A DNA stretch of 64,000 bases from an uncultured Chlorobiaceae bacterium (GTDB lineage Bacteria > Bacteroidota > Chlorobiia > Chlorobiales > Chlorobiaceae): contig CAIMPI010000042.1 in assembly GCA_903843305.1 (NCBI GenBank), positions 68,920 through 132,919 of the forward strand. Reading direction: 5' to 3'. Below, one piece after another: positions 56,243-64,000 of this stretch. Under the pieces are notes generated by a model. It did no database searches, was not told where the DNA came from, and was given only the letters and a program-made list of their open reading frames with translations. The translations under genes and the position numbers were made by a program. The stretch's first letter is position 1. Every line of letters starts with the position of its first letter.

Positions 56243-56490
56243 ATTCTCAGCTTGTTATAATGGATGCCATGAGCTTCTTTATCGTAGGTACTGCAGGCCA
56301 AAATTCAGCTATTTCAAACAATTTGAAAAATAACCTGCACTTTCTATTCGAGTGTTGAAAATCTGAAAAGATGCAATAAGCATAATGTACCAAACATCAC
56401 AAATCAGGAAGCATTTTGTGCGAAATGTATATAAAAAATTTATCATTTCTTTTCTCTTATTCCAAATAGCAGTCATCCATTTAAAATCCA
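54908..56490 (-). repeat. Inverted duplication, arm B
   Basis: Minus-strand counterpart of arm A: NotI-like gene, decayed small gene and upstream region. The outermost match is TGGATTTTAA near 56490, then GCTATTTGGAATAAG and AAAGAAATGATAAATTTTTT. The centre between the arms (about 760 bases) holds the Nif11-like gene. Confidence 0.65.
56246..56372 (-). pseudogene. Decayed copy of the small helical gene
   Basis: On the minus strand, TCAGATTTTCAACACTCG, then GCTGAATTTTGGCCTGCAG and AAAGAAGCTCATGGCATCC align, in order and spacing, with the 3' half of the small gene at 52841-53080 (TCAGATATTCCACACTCG, ACTGAATTCGGATCTGCA, AAAGGAACTCATTGAATCC). Stops interrupt the frame and the 5' third of the gene is deleted. 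This shows the pair of genes was once duplicated as a unit. Confidence 0.65.
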
Positions 56491-56533
56491 GTCTTAACAA
56501 AGCAGGCGTAAAGCAAGAATGTCCAAAGACTGT

Positions 56534-57712
56534 TTAAAGTTCCTTATGCAGCAACGTCTTGATATCGGCAGTAAAAGAGGACATGACAAGGAGTGGATTG
56601 GCATTGCGTTCTATAGCGCGGATGGCTTCTTCGGTGATGGTTGAGATCTGAAAAAAATCCGGGTTGGGGAAATTTTTGATAAAACGGTCTATTGCATCAG
56701 TAATATCAGGGTTATTTAGTTCCTGAAAATTCTTATTGATCTTGCGGTGGTTAGCGTCCTGAAAGAAGAGCAGAAGAGCAGCAAGAAATAGGGTGAGGTT
56801 ACTGCGTGTAAGATTTTTAGCGTTTTGCTCGCATGAACTGATCGCTTCGTGGAACCGGTTTGGTGATAGTACTTTCCGCAAGTAGTCGAGTGCCTGGTTA
56901 CGGAGCATAATCGTTGCGGTTTCTGAAGGGTCGCAGTCGCTGTCGCGATTGTTGATTAACTCCCATGCCAACCGAAGGTTACCTCTTGAGAAACTGACGA
57001 TAAAACTCAGTTCAGGGTCTACAATTTCCGGGCGGTTTTCTTTCAGCCAGAGCAGCAGTTCATGGGTAGTAACTCGTGAAAACCTGATAGCCTGACATCT
57101 CGAACGGATGGTTGGCAGCAGCGCTTCAGGTCTTGATGAAACAAGAATGAAAATGACGTGGGGTGGCGGTTCTTCAAGCAGTTTCAGAAGCTTGTTTGCT
57201 GCCGAAGGGTGCAGCCTTTCGGCCTGTGAAATAATGAAAATCTTTTGGTTTCCCTTGTTCGGCATGAATATTGCCTTATGCTGAAGAGTGATGATTTGTT
57301 CGGTTAGAATTCCCATCGATCGCTCCATTGCAGGTGCGAAATAGGGGTTCTGCTTTTTTTGCTCAAGCAGTACATCGTAGCGTTCTTTTGCTTCGGTAAA
57401 GCGCTTGTTCTCTTTTTTTGTGGTGTCGCCCGGATCAAGCAGGGCTGATTCTACAGGAAAAATATACTCCACGTTCGGGTGCATGAACGATTGGATTTGC
57501 AGGCAATCAGGGCATGACTCACATGATCCAGTCTTATAGCTGGTTGGTGCATTCCGGCAGTTGAGAATGGATGCAATTTCAAAGGCGACAGACTCTTTTC
57601 CGGACCCGTCAGGTCCTGTGAACAAGTAGGCATGAGCAAAACGTCCTGTTTCAAGCGCTTTTTGTAGGACGCAAATCTGTTGTTGCTGACCGATAATGTT
57701 TTTCCAGCTCAT
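56534..57712 (-). CDS. holB: DNA polymerase III delta' subunit
   Basis: Clamp-loader ATPase-like subunit (392 residues). The P-loop region is FTGPDGSGKES and is degenerate, as expected for delta'. A four-cysteine zinc module (CRNAP, CESCPDC) follows, then the clamp-loader motifs (AERLHPSAANKLLKLLEEPP, SSRPEALLPTIRSRC). An insertion of about 50 residues after the zinc module (EYIFPVESALL to about EQIITLQ) makes it longer than E. coli HolB. It begins 16 bases after the ilvE stop. Confidence 0.9.
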   Translation of the reverse strand: MSWKNIIGQQQQICVLQKALETGRFAHAYLFTGPDGSGKESVAFEIASILNCRNAPTSYKTGSCESCPDCLQIQSFMHPNVEYIFPVESALLDPGDTTKKENKRFTEAKERYDVLLEQKKQNPYFAPAMERSMGILTEQIITLQHKAIFMPNKGNQKIFIISQAERLHPSAANKLLKLLEEPPPHVIFILVSSRPEALLPTIRSRCQAIRFSRVTTHELLLWLKENRPEIVDPELSFIVSFSRGNLRLAWELINNRDSDCDPSETATIMLRNQALDYLRKVLSPNRFHEAISSCEQNAKNLTRSNLTLFLAALLLFFQDANHRKINKNFQELNNPDITDAIDRFIKNFPNPDFFQISTITEEAIRAIERNANPLLVMSSFTADIKTLLHKEL

Positions 57713-57728
57713 GCCTCTCTTGCCGTGC

Positions 57729-58640
57729 TCAGATAAATGTTAGCCAATTGTATGGATCATCACCGGTCTGGACAATTTTAAGATATTCGTGTTGAAGCAC
57801 TTCGGTAATCGGGCCACGTTTTTCATTGCCAATCGGGTATTTATCAACACTTCTTACCGGAGTGATCTCGGCAGCGGTGCCAGTCAGGAAAACCTCGTCA
57901 GCAATATAGAGGGCTTCACGGGGAATTAGTGTTTCCCTGACGTCATAGCCATGTTCTTTGGCAATGTGCATGATAGCATATCTTGTGAATCCCGGCAGTA
58001 TTGATTGTGCCGACATGGGTGTGTAGATAATGCCATCCCGGATAACAAAAATATTCTCACCGCTTCCTTCAGAAACATAACCGTTGACATCAAGCGCAAG
58101 GCCTTCAGCATAGTCGTCTATCAAGGCTTCCATTTTGATAAGCTGTGAGTTAAGGTAGTTGCCACCTGCTTTTGCCCAAGTTGGCAGGGTGTTTGGCGCA
58201 GGCCTGTTCCATGAGGAGAAGCGAACGTCAACACCGGTTTCAAGAACATCTTCTCCAAGATAGGCTCCCCACTCCCAAGTAGCAATGGCAACCTCTATTG
58301 ATGCTCTGTGCGGGTTTACTCCCAACGCCCCCTGTCCGCGATAAACCAGCGGACGGATGTAGCAGGATTTGTGATCGTTTGCCTGAATGGTGTTGATGAT
58401 TGCCTCTTTCAGCTCTTTTTCTGAATACGGAATTTCGATACGATATATTTTTGCAGAGTCTCTGAGGCGTTTGATGTGTTCGTCCAGAAAAAGAACTGAC
58501 GAGCCTTTAAGTGTTTCATAGCAGCGAATTCCTTCAAAAATAGATGATCCGTAGTGGACAACATGTGACAGAATGTGGATTTTCGCGTCAATCCAGTCAA
58601 TCAGTTCGCCGTTCATCCAGATTTTTGCAGACTTGTTCAT
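57729..58640 (-). CDS. ilvE: Branched-chain amino acid aminotransferase
   Basis: Fold-type IV PLP enzyme (303 residues) for the last step of Leu, Ile and Val synthesis. The PLP lysine is K157 in WAKAGGNYLNSQ. The N-terminal MNGELIDWIDAKIHILSHVVHYG and the GLALDVNGYVSEGSGENIF segment match IlvE closely. ATG 58640 is used; the frame extends upstream to 58817 but that part overlaps the pfk region and its terminator. Confidence 0.95.
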   Translation of the reverse strand: MNKSAKIWMNGELIDWIDAKIHILSHVVHYGSSIFEGIRCYETLKGSSVLFLDEHIKRLRDSAKIYRIEIPYSEKELKEAIINTIQANDHKSCYIRPLVYRGQGALGVNPHRASIEVAIATWEWGAYLGEDVLETGVDVRFSSWNRPAPNTLPTWAKAGGNYLNSQLIKMEALIDDYAEGLALDVNGYVSEGSGENIFVIRDGIIYTPMSAQSILPGFTRYAIMHIAKEHGYDVRETLIPREALYIADEVFLTGTAAEITPVRSVDKYPIGNEKRGPITEVLQHEYLKIVQTGDDPYNWLTFI

Positions 58641-58690
58641 GGTGCAGGCGTTGGGTGTTAAAACATTACCAGAAGTAAGCTCCAAGATAT

Positions 58691-58721
58691 AAAAACCCTG
58701 TGTTCTGTAGCGGGTTTTTTT
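58691..58721 (-). terminator. Terminator of the phosphofructokinase gene
   Basis: AAAAACCC and GGGTTTTT arms with a 13-base loop just past the phosphofructokinase stop. The minus-strand 3' arm ends in five Ts. Confidence 0.5.
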
Positions 58722-58741
58722 CTGACAGTGTAATGAAAAAG

Positions 58742-59947
58742 TCAGTAAATTCTTTCGTAAACGCCTTCCACTTCGCGCAGAATGGGCTCGTAAACTGTAG
58801 GCTTGCGACCGAAGCAAATCCCGAGCGACTCATACATGGCAACTTGGTCAAGATCGACATGGCGTTGTACAATTGCCTTGCCTGATTCAATAAACTCTAT
58901 TTTGCGACCCTTAACTTTGGAAATTGTTACGCCGGTTTTACCGTCAAGCAGAAGCAGGACTGCAGCGGCGCCAGCTTCAAAGCCGAAGTTGATGTCGTAA
59001 GCAGAAGAATTGCCTGACCGTACCAGGTGACCGGGATGGATTTCGCGCACCTCGGGAATTTCATAGACACCTTCGACGAACATGCCGGTCTCTTTCATAA
59101 ACAGCGGCATAGCAGGGTCAGCTTTCATTCGCTTCTGGATCTGCTGGCAGGTAAATTTTCCTGCGCCAGCAAGTTTTTTATGACCAAAAGCGTCAATCCC
59201 TGCTGATTCATCAACAATATCGCTGCCATCGGCATTTTTCAGCCCTTCAGCGACAACAATGGTATACGTGCCACTATGCACGTCACTCTCCCTGATTCTG
59301 CGGGTAAAGCGTTCAGCCAGGTGTTCGTATACAATATCCCAGTTTGCCGGGATTTCCGGTATAAGTATACAGTCTGCCTCTGCGGCTACACCGCTACGGA
59401 AAGCCGTATGACCAGCATAACGTCCGAATACTTCGGTGACCAGCACCCTGTTGTGGGTTTTACCAGTTGTTTTAAGGTCGTGAACAAACTGGGCGATGCG
59501 GTTGATGGTCGAATCGCCGCCAACTGAGTAGGTCTGCAGGTCGAGATCCATGGTTTTTGGTGCATGGATACACTGAATCCCCTGTTGGTTGAGATCTACC
59601 ATAACACTTCCTGAATCGTCACCGCCGCTTATTATGAGTGCATCAATACTAAATTTTTTCATGCCAGCCTTGATGCGGTTGTATTTTTCAGGATTGCTTA
59701 TTGCCTTGATTTTAACTCTTGAATGGCCAGCTTCGGAGCCAGCAAAACTTGCGTCAAACTTGTCAAGGCGAATCTGGTCAAGCCGGACAATATGCTCCTG
59801 ATCGACAAGATTGTATAAACCGGCGTACCCGTTTGGGATAATATAAAGTTCAAGATCTTTTGACAGAGCCATCATTGCTGCGCCCTTCAGCACTGCATTA
59901 AGGCCACCACAATCCCCGCCGCTGGTAAGGATACCTATTTTTTTCAC
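58742..59947 (-). CDS. pfp: 6-phosphofructokinase, PPi-type active-site residues
   Basis: Interconverts fructose-6-phosphate and fructose-1,6-bisphosphate. The 401-residue protein belongs to the PFK family (LTSGGDCGGLNAVLKG, GGDSTINR, FGRYAGHTA). At the two positions that set the phosphoryl donor it has D111 (GGDDS, 108-112) and K131 (PKTMDLD), as in PPi-dependent enzymes, rather than the Gly/Gly of ATP-PFK. The catalytic aspartate is in KTMDLD. PPi-PFK is reversible, which suits gluconeogenic flow in an autotroph. The donor is inferred from these two residues. Confidence 0.88.
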   Translation of the reverse strand: MKKIGILTSGGDCGGLNAVLKGAAMMALSKDLELYIIPNGYAGLYNLVDQEHIVRLDQIRLDKFDASFAGSEAGHSRVKIKAISNPEKYNRIKAGMKKFSIDALIISGGDDSGSVMVDLNQQGIQCIHAPKTMDLDLQTYSVGGDSTINRIAQFVHDLKTTGKTHNRVLVTEVFGRYAGHTAFRSGVAAEADCILIPEIPANWDIVYEHLAERFTRRIRESDVHSGTYTIVVAEGLKNADGSDIVDESAGIDAFGHKKLAGAGKFTCQQIQKRMKADPAMPLFMKETGMFVEGVYEIPEVREIHPGHLVRSGNSSAYDINFGFEAGAAAVLLLLDGKTGVTISKVKGRKIEFIESGKAIVQRHVDLDQVAMYESLGICFGRKPTVYEPILREVEGVYERIY

Positions 59948-60128
59948 AGTTATGTTCTCCTTTCAATGCTCAAGTTAGTATTTAATAGCTGAATTTATTT
60001 ATTTGTCAGGCAAGGTAATCTCTCCTGCTTCTTGCAAAGAAGATAGATTTTTTGTGTGATTTTTCAACGATAAGTCTAAAATATTAATAGGTCATGCGTC
60101 AAGAAATGACTGTACTAGAGGTGTTTTC

Positions 60129-61403
60129 ATGAACTATAGAGATCAGGTGCGGATTGCTTTTGTGCATCTCCGGGAGAGAAAACGTCAAACCGTCCTTACT
60201 GCACTTGGTGTAGCTGTGGGTTCTGCCATGCTTGTTACAACTATTGCAGTTTCTCGGGGTTCTTCATCAAATGTTGTTGCCAAGATTATTGACACAGCGC
60301 CTCATGTGCTGATCAGTGCAGAAAGAGTAGTTCCGCTGGTACCCGAAAATATTGTTGTGCAGCCGCAGGGGATGGTTGCGATGGTCACTAAAAATATCAA
60401 TCTGGATGAACAGGAGGTTATCAAAAACTATACCGAGGTTGTTCAGAGTATCCGATCTGTTGAGGAGCTTCAGAGCATTTCTCCCTTTGTGCTTAGTAAA
60501 CTGCTTGCGCGTAACAAAACTCGCTTTACCCCCTGTGTCGCCCGAGGTATTATTCCCCATCTCGAAGCCGAAATTGCAGGGTTGAAAAAGAACTTGCTCG
60601 AAAAAAATGCCCTTGATGAGTTGACAGCTACGCCGAACGGGATTCTTCTTGGCGATCTCCTCGCAAAAAAACTTGATGTTGGTTATCGAGACAGGATTGT
60701 GCTGGTGACAAAAAACAGCGAAGAGTTTCCTGTAACAGTGGTTGGACGATTCAGCAGCGGTTTTAATGCAAAGGACGAGCGTGAGGCTTATGTTAACCTT
60801 TCTCTTGCCCAAAGAATAGAGGGAATTGCATCGAATTCAGTGACAGGAATCGGGCTGAGAACGCTCCATATTGAGCGTGCCCGCCAGACCGCAGCCAGGG
60901 TGGAAGCTCTCAGTGGCTATAAAAGTGAGAGCTGGGATGAAACCAACCGAAATGTCATTGAGTTCTATAACCGTAATGCAATTATTACGCTGGTTCTTGT
61001 GGGGTTTGTTTTTGTTGTTGCTGGTCTCGGTGTTTCATCTGTCATGACCACAGTGGTACTGCAAAAGGTTAAGGATATAGCCATTATGCGGTCAATGGGT
61101 ATGCCGGGGAGAAGCATTACCCGAATTTTTATGCTTGAGGGGCTTATGATCGGTATTCTCGGTGTACTTGTAGGAAGTCCGCTTGGGCATTTAATATGTC
61201 ATTTTGTGGCTTCAATCCGTTTCGAGGCTACTACTGCTGGGGTGCTGAAAAGCGACCGGCTCAACATCATTGAAATGCCGGACGCTCATCTGATTGTGAT
61301 TGTGTTCGGTATCCTGATTGCCGTGCTTTCTTCCTGGAGCCCGGCAAGAAAAGCGACGCGTTATGTGCCAGTCAGTATTCTCAGGGGAGAAGTCGGGGCT
61401 TAG
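60129..61403 (+). CDS. ABC transporter permease, FtsX/MacB type
   Basis: A 424-residue inner-membrane permease with one N-terminal helix ([18 protein letters not shown]), a large periplasmic domain (about residues 45-275) and three C-terminal helices, the last preceded by the [13 protein letters not shown] region. This is the layout of MacB/LolC-type permeases, which move lipoproteins or other envelope substrates. No ATPase is adjacent, so it must pair with one encoded elsewhere. Its stop overlaps the ispF stop by 4 bases on the other strand. Confidence 0.8.
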   Translation: MNYRDQVRIAFVHLRERKRQTVLTALGVAVGSAMLVTTIAVSRGSSSNVVAKIIDTAPHVLISAERVVPLVPENIVVQPQGMVAMVTKNINLDEQEVIKNYTEVVQSIRSVEELQSISPFVLSKLLARNKTRFTPCVARGIIPHLEAEIAGLKKNLLEKNALDELTATPNGILLGDLLAKKLDVGYRDRIVLVTKNSEEFPVTVVGRFSSGFNAKDEREAYVNLSLAQRIEGIASNSVTGIGLRTLHIERARQTAARVEALSGYKSESWDETNRNVIEFYNRNAIITLVLVGFVFVVAGLGVSSVMTTVVLQKVKDIAIMRSMGMPGRSITRIFMLEGLMIGILGVLVGSPLGHLICHFVASIRFEATTAGVLKSDRLNIIEMPDAHLIVIVFGILIAVLSSWSPARKATRYVPVSILRGEVGA

Positions 61404-61873
61404 ACTGGGCGGATAATGCAGACGGCATGTGCGGCCGCACCCTCTTCCCGTCCTATATAGCCGAGTTTTTCGTTGGTAGTTGCCTTGACCGAGACTGCTC
61501 CAATCTCAACGCCGAGACAGCGGGCAATGTTTTTTCGCATTTCTGTAATATAAGGTGCAATTTTAGGTGCCTCCAGAAGCAACATGGCATCGATATTTAC
61601 TGTTTCATAACTATGCTTTTCAAGCAATTTTCTAACCTGTTTGAGCAGGATCATGCTGTCGATATCCTTGAATTCCTGGCTTGTATTTGGAAAATGCAAA
61701 CCGATGTCGCCGAGCGCCGCAGCGCCAAGAAGTGCGTCACTGATTGCATGAAGCAGAACATCGGCATCACTGTGACCGTCGAGACCGTTGTGGTCAGGGA
61801 TATGAACGCCTCCGATCACAAGCTTCCGGCCCTCGGCAAAAGGGTGTACATCAATACCTATTCCAATACGCAT
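61400..61873 (-). CDS. ispF: 2-C-methyl-D-erythritol 2,4-cyclodiphosphate synthase
   Basis: Zinc enzyme of the MEP isoprenoid route (157 residues). The metal ligands are in IGIDVHPF (D8, H10) and [14 protein letters not shown] (H42). The [11 protein letters not shown] and [13 protein letters not shown] stretches fit. Isoprenoids from this route feed chlorophyll tails, carotenoids and quinones in this group. It starts at 61873 and is convergent with the permease gene. Confidence 0.95.
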   Translation of the reverse strand: MRIGIGIDVHPFAEGRKLVIGGVHIPDHNGLDGHSDADVLLHAISDALLGAAALGDIGLHFPNTSQEFKDIDSMILLKQVRKLLEKHSYETVNIDAMLLLEAPKIAPYITEMRKNIARCLGVEIGAVSVKATTNEKLGYIGREEGAAAHAVCIIRPV

Positions 61874-62035
61874 CGAAAAAAAATTTAATGGTTGTATGCA
61901 GTATCAAAGATAGAATAAATCGTGAATAATCAGAACCTGCGGCACCCTTGTAAAAAAATTATAAAAAAAGAGCTAACTTCGAGAGTGTTGCACGGTTACA
62001 TTACTGACTCATAAGATCCATTATAATGATGGGTA

Positions 62036-63136
62036 GTGCCTATGACTTTTTCTCAAATACAGCGTTTTTTCTGGATTTGTGCAGGAACTCCTGTATCAGT
62101 AATTGAAAAATATCCTACAGAGCACAGTAAATATGTTGGGATTGGGGCAACTATTTTTTTTACCGCCCTTTTTGCAGGGTTGTCAGGTGGTTATGCGCTT
62201 TTTTTTGTGTTTTCAGGTACTGCTTTTGCAGAATTGTGGTCTCTCTTGTTTGGTCTTATCTGGGGTGTCGCGATTTTTAATCTCGACCGTTATATTGTTT
62301 CAAGCATCAAAAAAAGCTCTAAAGGTCTTAAACAGTTCTATCAAGCCTCTCCACGGCTTGTTTTTGCTGTTTTGATTGCTGTGGTTATCGCTCGTCCTCT
62401 TGAACTTAAAATATTTGACAAGGAGATTCGTGACCAGCTTCGGGCCCGCTACCTTTCAGTTCAGCAGGAACGGATTGTCAAGGTGCAGCAGTCATTCAGG
62501 GCGAAGTATGCTCAGGAGCTTGCTGAGATTGCTGTGTATCAGAAAGAGTATGACGCATTGAGCACCGAGGTGAACCGGTTGCGGGAGGAATTGAAAGCAG
62601 AAGTGTTTGGCGCTCGTTCTACCACGACTTCAGGGATACAGGGATATGGTCCTTATGCCAAAAATAAGGAACTTGTTGTTTCCTCCAAGCAGGTCCGGCT
62701 TGAATTTCTTGCCGCACGGCTTGCAGATCTGCAGGGATATATGAATAATCAGAAATCTACGGAAGGGATTAACAATCAGATGATGCTGACCGATGAAAAG
62801 CTTGACGAAAAAGCCGCAAGTGCAGGTTTTGCTGACAGGAACTGGGCATTGGGTGAACTGACTCATTCCACAAACGATGTCAGCCGCTCTTCGGCCAATG
62901 CAGTTTTATTTATTACCCTGCTTTTTATTGCGTTTGAATGCGCACCGCTCATTGTGAAGCTGCTCTCCGATGTTGGCCCTTCAGATGTCGATATCAGAGA
63001 GTCGGAATCCAGAATTTTTTCGTATTTGACCAATACCTCATTTCTGTCGCGCAATCGTCTTACCCGTGAATATCGCCGCCCCGGCTTAAAAATCGGTGGA
63101 CGGCGTCCAAGGAAATATCTTTCGAATAAAAGGTAG
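62036..63136 (+). CDS. DUF4407 membrane protein
   Basis: A 366-residue protein with four predicted membrane helices (three near residues 34-105, one near 285) flanking a long coiled-coil cytoplasmic or periplasmic stretch (residues 130-245, rich in Glu/Lys/Gln). The conserved LDRYIVSSIKKSS motif and RPLELKIFDKEI are characteristic of the DUF4407 family. Its function is unknown. GTG 62036 and ATG 62042 are both possible starts. Confidence 0.8.
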   Translation: MPMTFSQIQRFFWICAGTPVSVIEKYPTEHSKYVGIGATIFFTALFAGLSGGYALFFVFSGTAFAELWSLLFGLIWGVAIFNLDRYIVSSIKKSSKGLKQFYQASPRLVFAVLIAVVIARPLELKIFDKEIRDQLRARYLSVQQERIVKVQQSFRAKYAQELAEIAVYQKEYDALSTEVNRLREELKAEVFGARSTTTSGIQGYGPYAKNKELVVSSKQVRLEFLAARLADLQGYMNNQKSTEGINNQMMLTDEKLDEKAASAGFADRNWALGELTHSTNDVSRSSANAVLFITLLFIAFECAPLIVKLLSDVGPSDVDIRESESRIFSYLTNTSFLSRNRLTREYRRPGLKIGGRRPRKYLSNKR

Positions 63137-63153
63137 GAACGGGGATGGCAGTG

Positions 63154-64000
63154 TCACCCTGTGACCAGACTTCCGTAGTATTCTCTGAGGGGTGTCGTTC
63201 CTTGAGCCGAAAAATATTCTTCAATGGCTGTGGCAACTTTTTCGCCGATATCAGGATAGACAAAGTTCATGGTGCCTATCTGTATTGCTTGTGATCCGGC
63301 AAGTAAAAACTCCATAGCGTCCTCAAATCCAGCAATACCACCCATGCCAACTACAGGAATTGTTACTGAGTTATAAACTTCCCATACTTTTGCAAGGGCA
63401 ATTGGCTTGATGGCGGGTCCTGAAAGTCCTCCGGTAATATTTTTCAACAGAGGCCTGCGGGTTTTATAGTTAATAGCCATGCCGACTACTGTGTTGATGA
63501 GGGATACAGAATCAGCTCCAGCCTCTTCGGCTGCAAGAGCTATTGAGCTGATAGATGTGACGTTTGGTGTCAGCTTGATCATGAGGTGTCTGGCAGTTAT
63601 CTTGCGCAGCTCTGAGACAATTTCAAAAGTTGCTGCTCTACTTACTCCCATAATCATGCACTCCCCCTTGACATTCGGACACGAAAGGTTGATTTCGTAA
63701 CCGTTAAGTCCCTCGACGCCATCAAGCGTTGAGACGACCTCACAGTACTCATCGATTGAGCGGCCAGCAATATTGACAATCACTGCCGTGTTGAGCGTGC
63801 GGAGAAACGGGACTTTTTCTGCAATAAACCGCTTCAACCCTACATTGGCCAGGCCGATAGCATTGATCATTCCAGAAGGGGTTTCCGCGATGCGCTGTGG
63901 AGGATTGCCGATCCTTGGTTCGAGAGAAATTGCTTTAGTTACCAAGCCGCCGATTCTTGAAATATCGCAGAGTTGGCTGAGTTCTTCCCCGTAAGAGATG
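63154..64000 (-). CDS. pyrD: Dihydroorotate dehydrogenase B, catalytic subunit (5' end cut)
   Basis: Oxidises dihydroorotate to orotate in pyrimidine synthesis. The FMN-binding TIM barrel has the catalytic cysteine in INLSCPNVKGE (class 1B), SLINTVVGMAIN and GVGGIAGFEDAMEFLLAGS-like phosphate motif (MGGIAGFEDAMEFL). The frame is open through the right edge (SYGEELSQLCDISRIGG precedes the TTG at 63945), so the start lies beyond the window. Class 1B enzymes pair with PyrK, which is not seen here. Confidence 0.93.
   Translation of the reverse strand, partial: ISYGEELSQLCDISRIGGLVTKAISLEPRIGNPPQRIAETPSGMINAIGLANVGLKRFIAEKVPFLRTLNTAVIVNIAGRSIDEYCEVVSTLDGVEGLNGYEINLSCPNVKGECMIMGVSRAATFEIVSELRKITARHLMIKLTPNVTSISSIALAAEEAGADSVSLINTVVGMAINYKTRRPLLKNITGGLSGPAIKPIALAKVWEVYNSVTIPVVGMGGIAGFEDAMEFLLAGSQAIQIGTMNFVYPDIGEKVATAIEEYFSAQGTTPLREYYGSLVTG

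Noticed and set aside
52725-56490. Insertion sequence with inverted repeats
   Set aside because: The inverted arms are diverged genes, not terminal repeats, and no transposase is present.

Overview
The window reads as a chromosomal segment of a green sulfur bacterium (Chlorobiaceae, Chlorobium/Pelodictyon type). Three genes point there: the reaction-centre cytochrome c-551 PscC (18861-19502), a bacteriochlorophyll synthase of the BchG type (49316-50308, minus), and a one-chain pyruvate:ferredoxin oxidoreductase (32091-35663, minus), which carries reductive-TCA carbon fixation in this group. The LpxC-FabZ fusion (873-2276, minus) is typical of the Bacteroidetes/Chlorobi lineage. Few starts have a strong Shine-Dalgarno sequence. 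I saw no rRNA, complete tRNA, CRISPR array or intact insertion sequence.

Layout. 0-12.6 kb: lipid and envelope genes (pgsA, lpxC-fabZ), an inositol-phosphatase-like gene, tspO, then a mostly minus-strand housekeeping run (acs, leuS, pnp, panC, rsmI). 12.6-26 kb: an oligopeptide-transporter ATPase, sppA, an outer-membrane porin, yifB/comM, pscC, queF, an overlapping methyltransferase/unknown/xer run, hpf, hprK and a peptide-binding lipoprotein. 26-39.5 kb: a monoheme porin-cytochrome with Cyc2-like layout, an Opp/Dpp permease, ruvB overlapping a TPR lipoprotein, nifJ, rlmB, gcvH-gcvPA and dapA. 39.5-43.5 kb is an accessory patch: an intact Phd/YefM antitoxin, broken pieces of a RelE/ParE toxin, a pRiA4b ORF-3-like gene and a BrnT toxin, two tandem exported DUF1566-like proteins and a Fic protein. 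43.6-52.7 kb is housekeeping again (recN, tatA, psd, tilS, rnhA, rpmB, bchG, trpD, an M24 aminopeptidase). 52.7-56.5 kb is the most unusual part: a tail-to-tail inverted duplication of a cassette encoding a NotI-like restriction-endonuclease-fold protein, with a Nif11-like leader-peptide gene in the centre. 56.5-64 kb: holB, ilvE, a phosphofructokinase with PPi-type residues, an FtsX/MacB-type permease, ispF, a DUF4407 membrane protein and pyrD, which runs off the right edge.

How the genes fit together. Acs, NifJ, the phosphofructokinase, IlvE, TrpD, DapA, PanC, IspF and PyrD belong to the central and biosynthetic metabolism of an autotroph, and PscC and BchG serve its photosystem. The peptide transporter is scattered: ATPase at 12.7 kb, binding protein at 24.1 kb and permease at 28.5 kb.

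Best candidate for something undescribed: the NotI-like pair. Each protein carries a four-cysteine motif and an acidic catalytic pair like NotI, but has His where NotI has Gln. No DNA methyltransferase gene is visible in the window. Copy A overlaps a small helical gene. Copy B sits beside a decayed remnant of that same small gene, so the duplicated unit was the whole cassette with its upstream region.
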